In this document: positions 1 through 8,746 of the stretch, piece after piece
Layout: the number at the start of each line of letters is the position of its first letter
Numbering within the stretch: position 1 is the first letter of the stretch
Assembly (NCBI GenBank): GCA_017631275.1
Contig: JAGBTQ010000003.1
Coordinates: 186,001 to 250,000, forward strand
Length of the DNA stretch: 64,000 nucleotides
From: Alistipes sp.
GTDB taxonomy: Bacteria; Bacteroidota; Bacteroidia; Bacteroidales; Rikenellaceae
Reading direction: 5' to 3'
The notes under the pieces: model-generated
Seen by the model: only the letters and a program-made list of their open reading frames with translations
Told to the model about the DNA's origin: nothing
Databases searched by the model: none
Position numbers and translations under genes: made by a program

Positions 1-554
1 GTGCGCACGATAAGGTCGGGATCGGGCATCGAGTGGGTCATGAGGTGGTTGGTAATAACCTCCTCGTTAACCTCTTCGCTGCGTAGTTCACCCTTTGCCA
101 CACGCTCGCAAATAGCCTGCGTTGCAAGCATCAGCTCGCGGCGTGACGAGTAGTTGAATGCCAAGACAAGGGTGAGAGTCTTACCCTCGGCTGTGGTCTG
201 CTCAATCTGGTCGATCATCTTGAGTACAGAGTCCGAGAAGTGGGTCTTCTCGCCAATGATCTGCACCCTCACACCCTGCTTAATGAGCGATGGCGACTCT
301 GCCACCACGCTCTTGCAGAATAGCTCCATGATAGCGTTTACTTCGGCAGTAGGGCGACCCCAGTTCTCAGTAGAGAAGGCATAGAGCGTAAGCCACTTCA
401 CGCCATACTTTGCGGCAGACTCCACCGCACGACGTACCGACTCAACACCAGCGATATGACCCTCATATCGCTCCTTGCCGTGCTGCTTAGCCCAACGGCC
501 ATTGCCATCCATGATGATAGCTACATGCTCAGGTATGTGATGTTTGTTGCTCAT
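1..554 (-). CDS. uppS: Isoprenyl transferase (undecaprenyl diphosphate synthase), 3 prime end cut by window
   Basis: Condenses isopentenyl diphosphate onto farnesyl diphosphate to make the C55 lipid carrier used for peptidoglycan and surface glycan assembly; cytosolic cis-prenyltransferase. Reading from the ATG at 554, the protein begins MSNKHHIPEHVAIIMDGNGR, with the family signature aspartate in IIMDGNGRWA (near residue 16), then YAFSTENW and FNYSSRREL, and runs out of the window at DPDLIVR, just before the usual RTSGE motif. About 184 of roughly 245 residues are present. The gene follows nadK on the same strand, 146 bp away, with its own promoter. Identification is secure from the motifs. 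Confidence 0.96.
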   Translation of the reverse strand, partial: MSNKHHIPEHVAIIMDGNGRWAKQHGKERYEGHIAGVESVRRAVESAAKYGVKWLTLYAFSTENWGRPTAEVNAIMELFCKSVVAESPSLIKQGVRVQIIGEKTHFSDSVLKMIDQIEQTTAEGKTLTLVLAFNYSSRRELMLATQAICERVAKGELRSEEVNEEVITNHLMTHSMPDPDLIVR

Positions 555-564
555 AATAATCTCA

Positions 565-596
565 CAAATGTAAACAAATTAATTAAATTTTCACAA
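565..596 (-). promoter_or_regulatory. Bacteroidota-type promoter of uppS
   Basis: On the minus strand there is TTG (594-596), 21 bp, then TACATTTG (565-572), matching the TTTG / TAnnTTTG consensus. The expected start of transcription is only a few bases before the ATG at 554, so the mRNA would be nearly leaderless. Confidence 0.6.
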
Positions 597-700
597 TACA
601 CAAACGACTTTTTATCACGCATGCGCACGAGTGAAAGGTGCATTGCGCTAATATTCAGCGATATGCGGGTTGCGAAAAAGTGATGAGCGAGGTGCGGTGT

Positions 701-1567
701 TTAGCGGTTATCTACGCCCCACATCATCTTTTCTCTTAACGTGTCGTAGAATGTATTATTATGTGGCGTAGCCAAAATTAGCGACTCCTCGGCTGCGGCA
801 AGCTCCACGATGGCATTGTTGTTGAGCCTATATGTGCGGTTGTCGAGCGAGAGTGATGCCTCGCCGTCACGAGCATTTAGCCTAAGGGTGATGTGGCAGC
901 TGTCGGGCACAACAATGGGGCGCATAGTGAGGTTGTGGGGTGCAAGTGGCGAGAGCACAAAGCAGCGACATAAAGGGTCTACAACGGGGCCTCCAGCCGA
1001 TAGCGAGTAGGCGGTTGAGCCCGTAGGTGTTGAGACAATGAGTCCGTCGCCATGATATGTTGCTATGGTCTTGCCATCTATCTGAGCCTCAACCGATATC
1101 ATCGTTGCGCCATGGCGATGAATTGTCACCTCGTTGAGTGCCAAAGGCATGATGTCGCAGGTGGGGTTTACCACCCTTAGCATGCGTCGCTCCTCGAACT
1201 TAAGCCTACCTGCTGCGATATGCTCCATTAGCTCCTCAATTCCCTCGCCATTGTCGGCTGTAAGATAGCCCAGGCGTCCGCAGTTGATACCCACAACGGG
1301 AGTTGTTGGTGTGGGGCGTAGCGAGAGCGCATCGAGCAGTGTTCCGTCGCCACCATAGGTCACAAGCACGTCGTTGCCTGTCTCGCGTGGCGAAATTGTG
1401 TAGCGATGCTCTGCAGGTATGCGTATCTGGGTGAGTGCCTCTACCATGTTCGCAAAATCCTCATTTATAGAGTATTCGAATCCGTGGCGCTCGATCGCCG
1501 CAAACATTGCGCATAGCTGCTCGGGGCGATGTTTTAGCTCCTTGCGAGAAAAAAGTATAATGTTCAT
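701..1567 (-). CDS. nadK: NAD kinase
   Basis: Phosphorylates NAD to NADP using ATP or polyphosphate; soluble. The 288-residue protein has the diagnostic GGDGTLLDA motif near residue 74, NCGRLGYLT near 95, and TPTGSTAYSLSAGGP near 180, all expected in the diacylglycerol-kinase-like NAD kinase fold. Length is normal. The start MNIILFSRKE at 1567 is the only sensible one. It is divergent from pdxJ, with the two promoters facing each other in the 44-bp gap, and it is followed by uppS on the same strand. Confidence 0.97.
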   Translation of the reverse strand: MNIILFSRKELKHRPEQLCAMFAAIERHGFEYSINEDFANMVEALTQIRIPAEHRYTISPRETGNDVLVTYGGDGTLLDALSLRPTPTTPVVGINCGRLGYLTADNGEGIEELMEHIAAGRLKFEERRMLRVVNPTCDIMPLALNEVTIHRHGATMISVEAQIDGKTIATYHGDGLIVSTPTGSTAYSLSAGGPVVDPLCRCFVLSPLAPHNLTMRPIVVPDSCHITLRLNARDGEASLSLDNRTYRLNNNAIVELAAAEESLILATPHNNTFYDTLREKMMWGVDNR

Positions 1568-1590
1568 TATCGCAGAATGAAAAAAAATAT

Positions 1591-1612
1591 TAACTTTGCT
1601 TTCGCAAAGATA
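1591..1612. promoter_or_regulatory. Face-to-face promoters of pdxJ (+) and nadK (-)
   Basis: Plus strand TAACTTTG (1591-1598) fits the -7 box for pdxJ; minus strand TATCTTTG (complement of 1605-1612) fits the -7 box for nadK. They point towards each other with only 6 bp between, so the two polymerases should exclude each other. No good -33 element was seen for either. Confidence 0.5.
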
Positions 1613-2355
1613 TGAAAATTATGACAAAACTAAGCGTTAATATCAATAAGATTGCCGTAGTGCGTAATTCTCGAGGTGGAAATATGCCTAATTTGTTGAA
1701 GGCTGCACTCAATATCGAGCAGTTTGGCGCTGACGGCATCACCGTGCACCCACGCCCCGATGCTCGCCATATTCGCTACTCCGACGTAAGAGAGCTTAAG
1801 GCGAATATTAAGACCGAGCTTAATGTCGAGGGTAACCCTATCGAGAGCTTCTGTGAACTTGTCGAGGAGGTGCGTCCAGCACAGGTTACACTCGTGCCCG
1901 ATGCCGAGGATGCCATCACCTCGTCGGCAGGTTGGGACACTATTCGTAATCGTGACTTCTTGAAGGCTATGGCTGACCGCTTCCATAAGGCGGGTATTCG
2001 TGTGTCAATCTTCGTAGATCCTGTGGTTGAGATGGTTACAGCAGCTAAGGAGTGTGGTGCCGACCGTGTTGAGCTATATACTGAGGCTTACGCTGCGGGC
2101 TATAACGCGGATCGTGAGGCAGCCATTGCACCATATGTTGCTGCTGCCGAGGAGGCTCGTCGTGTGGGACTTGGACTAAATGCTGGTCACGACCTAAATA
2201 CCGAGAACCTGCAATACTTCATAGAGCGCATTCCATGGGTTGACGAGGTCTCTATTGGCCATGCCCTTATCAGCGATGCTCTGTATTGGGGTTTGGAGAA
2301 CACCGTAGAGATATATCAGCGCTGCATACGCCGTGCTCACAACATCGAGAAGTAG
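1612..2355 (+). CDS. pdxJ: Pyridoxine 5-phosphate synthase
   Basis: Condenses 3-amino-2-oxopropyl phosphate with 1-deoxyxylulose 5-phosphate to form pyridoxine 5-phosphate, the last step of the DXP-dependent vitamin B6 pathway. The 247-residue TIM-barrel protein carries [15 protein letters not shown] at the N-terminus, [14 protein letters not shown], the ELNVEGNP segment and [11 protein letters not shown], all conserved PdxJ blocks. Two starts are possible, 1612 and the in-frame ATG at 1621. The -7 box ends at 1598, so the second would leave a more normal short leader. It is followed one base later by the nucleotidyltransferase gene, indicating an operon. Confidence 0.96.
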   Translation: MKIMTKLSVNINKIAVVRNSRGGNMPNLLKAALNIEQFGADGITVHPRPDARHIRYSDVRELKANIKTELNVEGNPIESFCELVEEVRPAQVTLVPDAEDAITSSAGWDTIRNRDFLKAMADRFHKAGIRVSIFVDPVVEMVTAAKECGADRVELYTEAYAAGYNADREAAIAPYVAAAEEARRVGLGLNAGHDLNTENLQYFIERIPWVDEVSIGHALISDALYWGLENTVEIYQRCIRRAHNIEK

Positions 2356-2356
2356 A

Positions 2357-3754
2357 ATGATTGAGCCGCTAAAGCACCCCATATTTAAGCATATCATGGA
2401 GGTCGTCGATGACATGGGCTTGGAGGCCTATGTTATCGGTGGCTATGTGCGTGATTACTACCTACGTCGCCCCTCAACCGATATCGATGTTGTGGTGGTG
2501 GGTAGTGGTGTTGCTGTTGCCGAGGAGCTGGGTAAGAGGCTGAGTGCCAAGGTTACGATATTCAAAACATACGGTACGGCAATGCTCCGCTGGCGCGATA
2601 CTGAGGTTGAGTTTGTTGGTGCTCGCCGCGAGAGCTACACTCCCGAGTCGCGCAACCCTCAGGTGGAGCCAGGCACGCTGGAGGACGACCAGCGCCGTCG
2701 CGACTTCACGATAAATGCCCTTGCGTGGTCGCTCAACAAGCCAACTTTTGGCGAGCTAGTCGATCCGTTTGGTGGTCTTGACGATCTCGATGATTGCATC
2801 ATTCGCACCCCATGTGAACCCGACACAACATTCTCCGACGACCCGCTACGCATGATGCGTGCTGTGAGGTTTGCCTCGCAGCTCGGCTTCGACATCGACG
2901 ATGATACGTTCGACGGTATATGTCGTCAGGCGGAGCGCATAAACATTATCACAAAGGAGCGTATCTCGGTGGAACTTAGCAAGATAATGGCGTCGCCTGT
3001 GCCCTCTATTGGCCTTACGCTGATGCGCACTTCAGGACTATTGAAGTATGTCCTTCCCGAGCTTGACCGTATGGGCGGTGTGGAGCGTCGTGGCAAGCAT
3101 GCCCACAAGGATAATTTCGAGCATACGATGAAGGTGCTCGACAACCTCGCTAAGCGCACCGACGACATTTGGCTACGCTGGGCAGCCCTCTTCCACGATA
3201 TTGGTAAGCCACAAACCAAGGCTTACGACCCTCACCACGGCTGGACATTCCACCAGCACGAGGCAGTTGGCTCGAAGATGATACCTCAGCTCTTCCGTCG
3301 TCTGAAGCTGCCGATGAACGAGCCTATGCGCTTTGTGCAGAAGATGGTATTCTTGCACATGCGCCCGATAGTCCTCTCCGAGGATTTGGTTACCGACTCT
3401 GCTGTGCGCCGCCTGTTGTTTGAGGCGGGCGACGATATCGAGAAGCTGATGATGCTTTGCGAGGCAGATATCACCTCGGGTATCGATAGCAAGGTGCAAC
3501 GCTATCTCCGTAATTTTGAGCTTGTTCGCAGCAAGATGAAGGATCTCGAGGAGCGTGATCGAGTACGCAACTTCCAGCCACCAATCACAGGCGAGATAAT
3601 TATGAAGACCTACAACATATCACCTTGCGCAGTGATAGGCGAAATAAAGGAGGTAATTAAGAATGCTATTCTCGATGGCGTTATCCCTAACGACTACGAC
3701 GCAGCCTATGCCCTTATGGAGCAGGAGGCTGAGCGCCGAGGACTTCATAAATAG
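2357..3754 (+). CDS. CCA tRNA nucleotidyltransferase / poly(A) polymerase family with HD domain
   Basis: Class II nucleotidyltransferase, probably adding or repairing the 3 prime CCA of tRNA. The N-terminal head has GGYVRDYYLRR followed by STDIDVVVVG (the two metal-binding aspartates), then RRRDFTINALAW and DDPLRMMRAVRFA; the C-terminal half has an HD domain with WAALFHDIGKP near residue 265. I place the start at 2357, directly after the pdxJ stop, giving 465 residues; an upstream non-ATG extension to 2333 would overlap pdxJ. Bacteroidota often have a single enzyme of this type; CCA versus poly(A) activity cannot be told from sequence. Confidence 0.92.
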   Translation: MIEPLKHPIFKHIMEVVDDMGLEAYVIGGYVRDYYLRRPSTDIDVVVVGSGVAVAEELGKRLSAKVTIFKTYGTAMLRWRDTEVEFVGARRESYTPESRNPQVEPGTLEDDQRRRDFTINALAWSLNKPTFGELVDPFGGLDDLDDCIIRTPCEPDTTFSDDPLRMMRAVRFASQLGFDIDDDTFDGICRQAERINIITKERISVELSKIMASPVPSIGLTLMRTSGLLKYVLPELDRMGGVERRGKHAHKDNFEHTMKVLDNLAKRTDDIWLRWAALFHDIGKPQTKAYDPHHGWTFHQHEAVGSKMIPQLFRRLKLPMNEPMRFVQKMVFLHMRPIVLSEDLVTDSAVRRLLFEAGDDIEKLMMLCEADITSGIDSKVQRYLRNFELVRSKMKDLEERDRVRNFQPPITGEIIMKTYNISPCAVIGEIKEVIKNAILDGVIPNDYDAAYALMEQEAERRGLHK

Positions 3755-3769
3755 CTCTTTTTTGGCGAT

Positions 3770-4879
3770 ATGTGGATATACGGAGTTCTACTCTTAGCAA
3801 TATATTTGGGTGCTAATGCCTACCTTTTTTGGCGGGTGTTAGCACTCATTTCTGGTTTGCCTCTTGCGCTACGCATAGGCATAAGTGTGGTGTTCTGGCT
3901 CGCTGCACTCATGCTCTTTGTGGCTATGGCTCTCCGTAATGTCGATATCTCGGCGGTTGTGGCACGCACCATGTTTAATATTGGCTCCGTGTGGCTTGTG
4001 TTTCTGCTTTATGCCGTGCTGCTGACCCTGCTTTTCGACTTAGTTCATGTTTTCTTCCCAGCATTTAGCCACGGTACTCCTATTGCGCTATGTATCACGC
4101 TGTTGATAATGGTCGTGGGCTATGCCAACTATCGCAATCCCCGTGTCGAGGAGATAGAGATCGAGAGCGACAAAATAGAGCAAGAGTTGCGCCTTACTGT
4201 TCTTAGCGATGTTCATCTTGGCTATGGCACCACACGACGAATGTTTGACGAGTATGTCGAGCTTATCAATCGTCAGAATGCCGATATTGTGCTTATCGTT
4301 GGCGATTTGATAGATAACTCGCTACGCCCTGTGCGTGAGCAACATATGGAGGAGATATGCTCAAAAATAGAGGCTGCTAAGGGCATATATATGACACTTG
4401 GAAACCACGAGTATATAAGTGGTGTAGATGATGCTGTGGCATTTATCAATGATACCCCAATCTCACTACTTCGCGATAGTGTTGCCCTCCCTTGCCAGGG
4501 TGTTGCCATCATTGGTCGTGACGACCGTCTAAATCGTCATCGTAAACCGCTCGAAACACTTGTTAATGAGGTAGATAGCACCTTATTTAAGATTGTTCTC
4601 GACCATCAGCCCTACGATATTGCCATAAGCAATAGCCTCGGTGTCGATTTGCATCTATCGGGCCATACGCACCGCGGTCAGGTGTGGCCACTAAGCTGGT
4701 TGGTTGATGCTATGTATGAGCAGAGTCATGGTTATCGCAAGTGGTCGAACACCCATGCCTATGTCTCTTCGGGCCTTTCGCTCTGGGGACCTCCCTTCCG
4801 CATAGGCACACGTAGCGAGATAGTTCTCGTTAAGCTAAAACCTCTACGTCGAGATCGTCAATGTCAAGCCACTCAGTAA
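3770..4879 (+). CDS. Membrane-anchored metallophosphoesterase
   Basis: Calcineurin-like phosphoesterase of the YkuE/YaeI type; the natural substrate is unknown. The first 125 or so residues contain about four hydrophobic membrane segments. The catalytic domain follows with LSDVHLGYG, GDLIDNS, LGNHEY, LDHQPYD and LSGHTHRGQVWPL, a complete set of dinuclear metal ligands. Length is 369 residues, normal for this family. Its 3 prime end overlaps the convergent pseudokinase-WG gene by 50 bp, so the last 16 or so residues (KPLRRDRQCQATQ end) are encoded on DNA that also codes on the other strand. Confidence 0.9.
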   Translation: MWIYGVLLLAIYLGANAYLFWRVLALISGLPLALRIGISVVFWLAALMLFVAMALRNVDISAVVARTMFNIGSVWLVFLLYAVLLTLLFDLVHVFFPAFSHGTPIALCITLLIMVVGYANYRNPRVEEIEIESDKIEQELRLTVLSDVHLGYGTTRRMFDEYVELINRQNADIVLIVGDLIDNSLRPVREQHMEEICSKIEAAKGIYMTLGNHEYISGVDDAVAFINDTPISLLRDSVALPCQGVAIIGRDDRLNRHRKPLETLVNEVDSTLFKIVLDHQPYDIAISNSLGVDLHLSGHTHRGQVWPLSWLVDAMYEQSHGYRKWSNTHAYVSSGLSLWGPPFRIGTRSEIVLVKLKPLRRDRQCQATQ

Positions 4880-5783
4880 GCTGCTTGCCCATGTAGTCGA
4901 ATTTCGTGGCCTTGTCGCCGAGGAACACCCACGACTCGCCACTCTCAACATCATAGTTTATGGCATCGTACCTCGTGGCAATTATCTCGTTGCCCTCGAT
5001 GTCGATAACGCCCACACGATTATTTGGCAGGGTGACAACAGAGCGATGCTCAACAAAATGTGTTGCGCTAATATATTGACACTCAATCACCTTTTTGCCA
5101 CTCTCATCAGTAAAACCAATAAGCCCGTTCTCCTCTATCGTGCGACGGTGCTCGTGCATCGGCTCCGATACGGTGTACTTTGACATCGCCTCACTTAGGC
5201 AGTGGTTGTCGAGGTCGGATAGGGCATTTCGCTCGATAAGCTCATGTAGGCTCTCAATGGCGTTCTTGTCGTGCGCGGTGCTTGTCGTGGTGTAGTATTG
5301 ATGTGTTAGGTGCCACTTGCCAAGGTTATCCACAATGATGTTCTCCGCCTTGAGGTTGTTTAGGCTGATGTTGTTTCTGCTGAGCATTGTGCTAAGTGTT
5401 TCAAGCTCAGTAAGAAGCCTGCTTTGTGATAGGGTATATATCGCCTCGCTAAGTGGTCTGCCCCACGCTACCCACTCAACAAACACCGAGCACGTAGCGC
5501 CGTTTGCGCGTCTTAGCTCGCAGGCGTGAAACGTAAGCTCGCTACATAGCCTCGATGCGGTGTTGCGTAGCAGAGGTATGGCACCATGCATGAGAGCTGT
5601 TGCCTGGGGCGATATTGGGGCATATATTATGGCGTTGCGCCCATCAATAGTTGCACGACACTCCGCAAAATGGCGCGAACGACAGATAGTTGCGGTGTCG
5701 GCTTCGATGTTTTGAAGCGTACAGAAGTATGCCGAGGGCTCGCATAGGGCGTTGCGAAACTCCACGATAGAACAGATATCCAT
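4830..5783 (-). CDS. Putative pseudokinase with C-terminal WG-like repeats
   Basis: No enzyme function can be assigned. Residues 130-165 look like a decayed protein-kinase catalytic loop: LNNLKAENIIVDNLGKWHL aligns with the HxDLKxEN-IIV-kL pattern, but the catalytic Asp is Asn and no DFG follows, so I infer a pseudokinase. Residues 200-300 contain WG-type repeats (ENGLIGFTDESGKKVIE, NRVGVIDIEGNEIIATRY). I chose the ATG at 5783, one base after the stop of the VWA gene; the reading frame could extend to a TTG at 5792. It is co-transcribed with the VWA gene upstream. No signal peptide is present, so it is probably cytoplasmic. The kinase similarity is weak and rests on one motif. Confidence 0.6.
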   Translation of the reverse strand: MDICSIVEFRNALCEPSAYFCTLQNIEADTATICRSRHFAECRATIDGRNAIIYAPISPQATALMHGAIPLLRNTASRLCSELTFHACELRRANGATCSVFVEWVAWGRPLSEAIYTLSQSRLLTELETLSTMLSRNNISLNNLKAENIIVDNLGKWHLTHQYYTTTSTAHDKNAIESLHELIERNALSDLDNHCLSEAMSKYTVSEPMHEHRRTIEENGLIGFTDESGKKVIECQYISATHFVEHRSVVTLPNNRVGVIDIEGNEIIATRYDAINYDVESGESWVFLGDKATKFDYMGKQLTEWLDIDDLDVEVLA

Positions 5784-5784
5784 A

Positions 5785-6645
5785 CTATGCAAGGTTTATG
5801 CTCTCCGAGCCAATGTTGAGTATTGTTAGTAGCTCGCATGGCGAGGCGTTGTAGGCCATTGCTCTATGCCTTGAGCCCGATGTTGGCTTGGCGATGCTCG
5901 CAACCAACGAGTCGAGTTGCTCGGGGAGTATGCTCGACATCTCGAAGAGGGTGCGGTAGTGTGGCGAGAGGTTTGACGCTGATAGCTCCGCTGGAAATAT
6001 CTCGCTGGGCAGCTCGTCGTAGGGGCTAAGGTGTATGTTTATGAGTAGGGTGTTGCCATCCTCGGTCGAGGTGTTGCGGATACTCTTGGCTATGTTTATA
6101 AGGTCAGCGTCGGTAGCATCGTTGCACTCGCCATCGGTGATGTGGAAGACAATCGGAGGGAAGCTCTGGCGGTTGTCGGCCTTGGCGCACCACGCCTCAA
6201 CCATATTATATACGCGCGATAGCGCCTGAAACATCGGGGTCTTGCCATGTGCCTCGGGCTTTATCCACTCTCGTAGCGTGAACGTAGCATCTGTTGTGCG
6301 ACCATCGTCGGTATGTTGCTCGAAGACGATTGTGTGAGGCTCGGGTGCAACCTCTGCCAGGCGGTTGATAGCCACAAAGCCTGTGGCGGTATCGACGGGT
6401 AGCATAGATCGTACCTCCGTGCCAGAGTATCCCAATACGGCAATGTCGTAGTAGTTGCGCACCTCGTCATGACGCTTGGCACGCTCCAAAAGTTCATCTA
6501 TGAGGTAGTTGCAGAGGGTGGCTACAGCCTCGATTTTGCGCATGGGCACTCGGTTGAGCAATGTCTGCTCTTGCATCGACATTGAGCAATCTACAACCAC
6601 GAGTATAGCACTACGATTAAGGTGCGTTATAGGTTTCGAGTACAT
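5785..6645 (-). CDS. VWA domain protein with intact MIDAS
   Basis: Von Willebrand factor A-type protein, 286 residues, nearly all of it one domain. The metal-ion-dependent adhesion site is complete: DCSMS at residues 19-23, the Thr in GKTPM, and the Asp in HITDGEC. There is no signal peptide or membrane segment, so it resembles the cytoplasmic TerY-like group more than surface adhesins. The next gene, beginning at or inside its stop codon, encodes a pseudokinase with WG repeats, suggesting the two act together. Partner and process are unknown. Confidence 0.8.
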   Translation of the reverse strand: MYSKPITHLNRSAILVVVDCSMSMQEQTLLNRVPMRKIEAVATLCNYLIDELLERAKRHDEVRNYYDIAVLGYSGTEVRSMLPVDTATGFVAINRLAEVAPEPHTIVFEQHTDDGRTTDATFTLREWIKPEAHGKTPMFQALSRVYNMVEAWCAKADNRQSFPPIVFHITDGECNDATDADLINIAKSIRNTSTEDGNTLLINIHLSPYDELPSEIFPAELSASNLSPHYRTLFEMSSILPEQLDSLVASIAKPTSGSRHRAMAYNASPCELLTILNIGSESINLA

Positions 6646-6666
6646 TGGGGGAGTAGATGGTTAGGG

Positions 6667-7797
6667 TTATAAAATTCTTCGTGTTCGGCTATCAGAGGTA
6701 AGCCTTAGATTGTGTAGGTCGCACCCTTCAAGGAGTACAATGCCGGGTGTTTTGCCCACCTCTATGCTTCCTAACTTAGCATCAAGTCCCATCGCCTCAG
6801 CGCCATTTGCCGTTGCCCATGTGAGTAGCTCAACGAGGGGTATGTCGCCCAGAAGGCGCATGTTTTCTACCATCGACAGCTCACGAGCCGAGGCCAATGA
6901 GTCGGTGCCTATGGCTATCTTTGCTCCCTTCGAACGTAGTAGCTCTACGGGTGGCTTACTGCCTGATATATAGCGGTTTGACTCGGGGCAAAGTGCCCAT
7001 GTGGCAGGCGTTAGAAAGTGGTTGTTTATATGCTCTATGTCGGTTGCGGTAGCCTCGCAGCCATGCACCAACACCACTCGCCTATCTCGTGCTATGCTCT
7101 TTATGATACGCTCCGTGGGCGTGGTGTAGTGCAGAAAGTCGCACTCCCAGCCCATTTTGTTGTACCACTGGTGTAGCGAGCCCTCATTGTGATATAGCTC
7201 CAGCTCATCCCTCGATTCGAGAAAGTGCACCGAGAGTGTAGAGTTGTTTGCCTCTACGGCACTACGAAAGATGTTGTCCTGAAGCGAGTATGTGGAGTGG
7301 GGTGTGACACTCGACTGTGTCCACCTCGAAGCCATCTCCTTGTGGTTGTCAATGTTTTGTGTGGTTAGTCCAAATACCTCAAAAAGGGTTAAGTATTCGA
7401 TATTTGAACGCTCTTTGATGGGCATCACCAGTTCGTCGTTGGCAATATCTATGACGGCCTCTACGCCCTGCTCCCACATCGCTGAGTCTGCCACTGAGGC
7501 GGCATGTAGGCGCTCGTCCTTAGTGAAATTGTTGCGCACAGCACCTATTGCTCGGGCAAAGCCCGCAAAGCCACTACCCTCGGCTATAGCACCGCGCAGA
7601 TAGGCGAGCTCGAGGTGGCAGTGTGCATTGACCATTCCGGGGATAAGTATGCCCGGGAAGAACTCTACGCTGGCACAGCTATCCAACGATGCAACCTCGT
7701 CAATGGCAACAATTTGGCGATTATCATCGACGCTAATGAGAATATTGCGTCTTAGCTCGCCACCAACAAGCGCATAGTGTGCTGCTATCTTTCTCAT
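6667..7797 (-). CDS. Amidohydrolase of the cytosine deaminase / chlorohydrolase group
   Basis: Zinc-dependent hydrolase or deaminase; members of this group act on adenosylhomocysteine, aminofutalosine or similar purine derivatives. Metal ligands are visible: HCHLE (H59, H61), the His in SVHFLES, VHG, and the Asp in GTDSLAS. PGILIPGMVNAHCH and a short C-terminal beta segment fit the composite domain of the superfamily. It has 376 residues, slightly shorter than typical SsnA/TrzA proteins. It lies 2 bp from the DUF4296-type lipoprotein gene in the same gene train. Substrate cannot be decided from sequence; futalosine-pathway deaminase is one candidate. Confidence 0.82.
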   Translation of the reverse strand: MRKIAAHYALVGGELRRNILISVDDNRQIVAIDEVASLDSCASVEFFPGILIPGMVNAHCHLELAYLRGAIAEGSGFAGFARAIGAVRNNFTKDERLHAASVADSAMWEQGVEAVIDIANDELVMPIKERSNIEYLTLFEVFGLTTQNIDNHKEMASRWTQSSVTPHSTYSLQDNIFRSAVEANNSTLSVHFLESRDELELYHNEGSLHQWYNKMGWECDFLHYTTPTERIIKSIARDRRVVLVHGCEATATDIEHINNHFLTPATWALCPESNRYISGSKPPVELLRSKGAKIAIGTDSLASARELSMVENMRLLGDIPLVELLTWATANGAEAMGLDAKLGSIEVGKTPGIVLLEGCDLHNLRLTSDSRTRRIL

Positions 7798-7799
7798 AC

Positions 7800-8732
7800 T
7801 TAGCGTTTTGTTTTCGCCTCCTTAGTAGTTTTTACGTTGCCCTCCGTCTGTGGCTTCGCACTATTTGTAGCCTTCGATTTGCTCTTCGTGCGCTTTGGCT
7901 CCACGTCCCTCTTAAACGAGTTCATCAGCTTGTGGTTGAAGAGCTTTGGACCCATCTGCTCCTCGAAGAGGCTATCTACGGCTTGCTCGGTTGGGAGTAT
8001 GCGTGTGACTGTGAAGTTGCGAATGACAACGCTTGGACTCTTCGACTCCTCATTCTTCGGGTGGTAGAACATGTTTATATGTAGCTCCTTGTGGATAGTG
8101 TCGGCGTTAAACTTGCGCTGATACTTTGCCTCGCGATATCTGCTAAGCATCATGGTGTGGCGTGCTGCCATGCTACTATCTCTTAGGGTCATATATGCCT
8201 CAACGCGCGAGTTGCGGTTTTTGTCGGCAGTGTCGATGTTGTAGTCAAAGGTTATAGTGTACTCACCTGGCGTGAGGTCGCGAATGACGATATGTAGTTT
8301 TGTGGTATCCTTCAGGCGCTTGGCACTAATAAGGCTATCGCTATAGACTATGCGGGTATATTTGCGCTTGGCAATGTTGTCGATGGTGTCGAGCACCATA
8401 AGCTGATAGTTATACTCCTTCGACTCCTCCTCCAGCATGCGGCTTGCCTCGCCCACAAGGTCGCTAAGGCGGCTACTCTTGCGCTGCGAGATGGTCTCAA
8501 CGGTATATTGCATATCCTCGACGGTGTAGCCGTGGCGCGCAAGGATAGGCTCATATAGGAGCAACGAGTCGTCATTTATGACACACTCCGTGAAGTAGGC
8601 ATTGGCAAGAAAGGCATCGTGAAATATCTTCACAAGGTCTTTATCAGAGATAGCCTTAGGACCGCTACAGCCTATCAAGATAGTGGCGCATAGGGCCATT
8701 ATAGCGTATGTTATTTTGTTGAGTCTGTTCAT
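7800..8732 (-). CDS. DUF4296-type lipoprotein
   Basis: Begins with a lipoprotein signal ending ATILIGC at residue 22, so it should be anchored in the envelope. The next roughly 90 residues (KIFHDAFLANAYFTE, YEPILARHGYTVEDMQYTVE) match the Bacteroidota DUF4296 pattern: a helical domain with a Y-T-x-xD-hydrophobic core. The C-terminal 50 residues are basic and Lys/Thr/Ser-rich with no predicted fold. The function of DUF4296 is not known to me. The gene sits between the LolC/E-like permease and the amidohydrolase with 2-14 bp spacing. Confidence 0.75.
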   Translation of the reverse strand: MNRLNKITYAIMALCATILIGCSGPKAISDKDLVKIFHDAFLANAYFTECVINDDSLLLYEPILARHGYTVEDMQYTVETISQRKSSRLSDLVGEASRMLEEESKEYNYQLMVLDTIDNIAKRKYTRIVYSDSLISAKRLKDTTKLHIVIRDLTPGEYTITFDYNIDTADKNRNSRVEAYMTLRDSSMAARHTMMLSRYREAKYQRKFNADTIHKELHINMFYHPKNEESKSPSVVIRNFTVTRILPTEQAVDSLFEEQMGPKLFNHKLMNSFKRDVEPKRTKSKSKATNSAKPQTEGNVKTTKEAKTKR

Positions 8733-8746
8733 ATTGTGTTTTAGGT

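Noticed and set aside
2333-2356. Longer start for the CCA-type nucleotidyltransferase
   Set aside because: It would overlap pdxJ and use codons with no family similarity; the ATG at 2357 directly follows the pdxJ stop.
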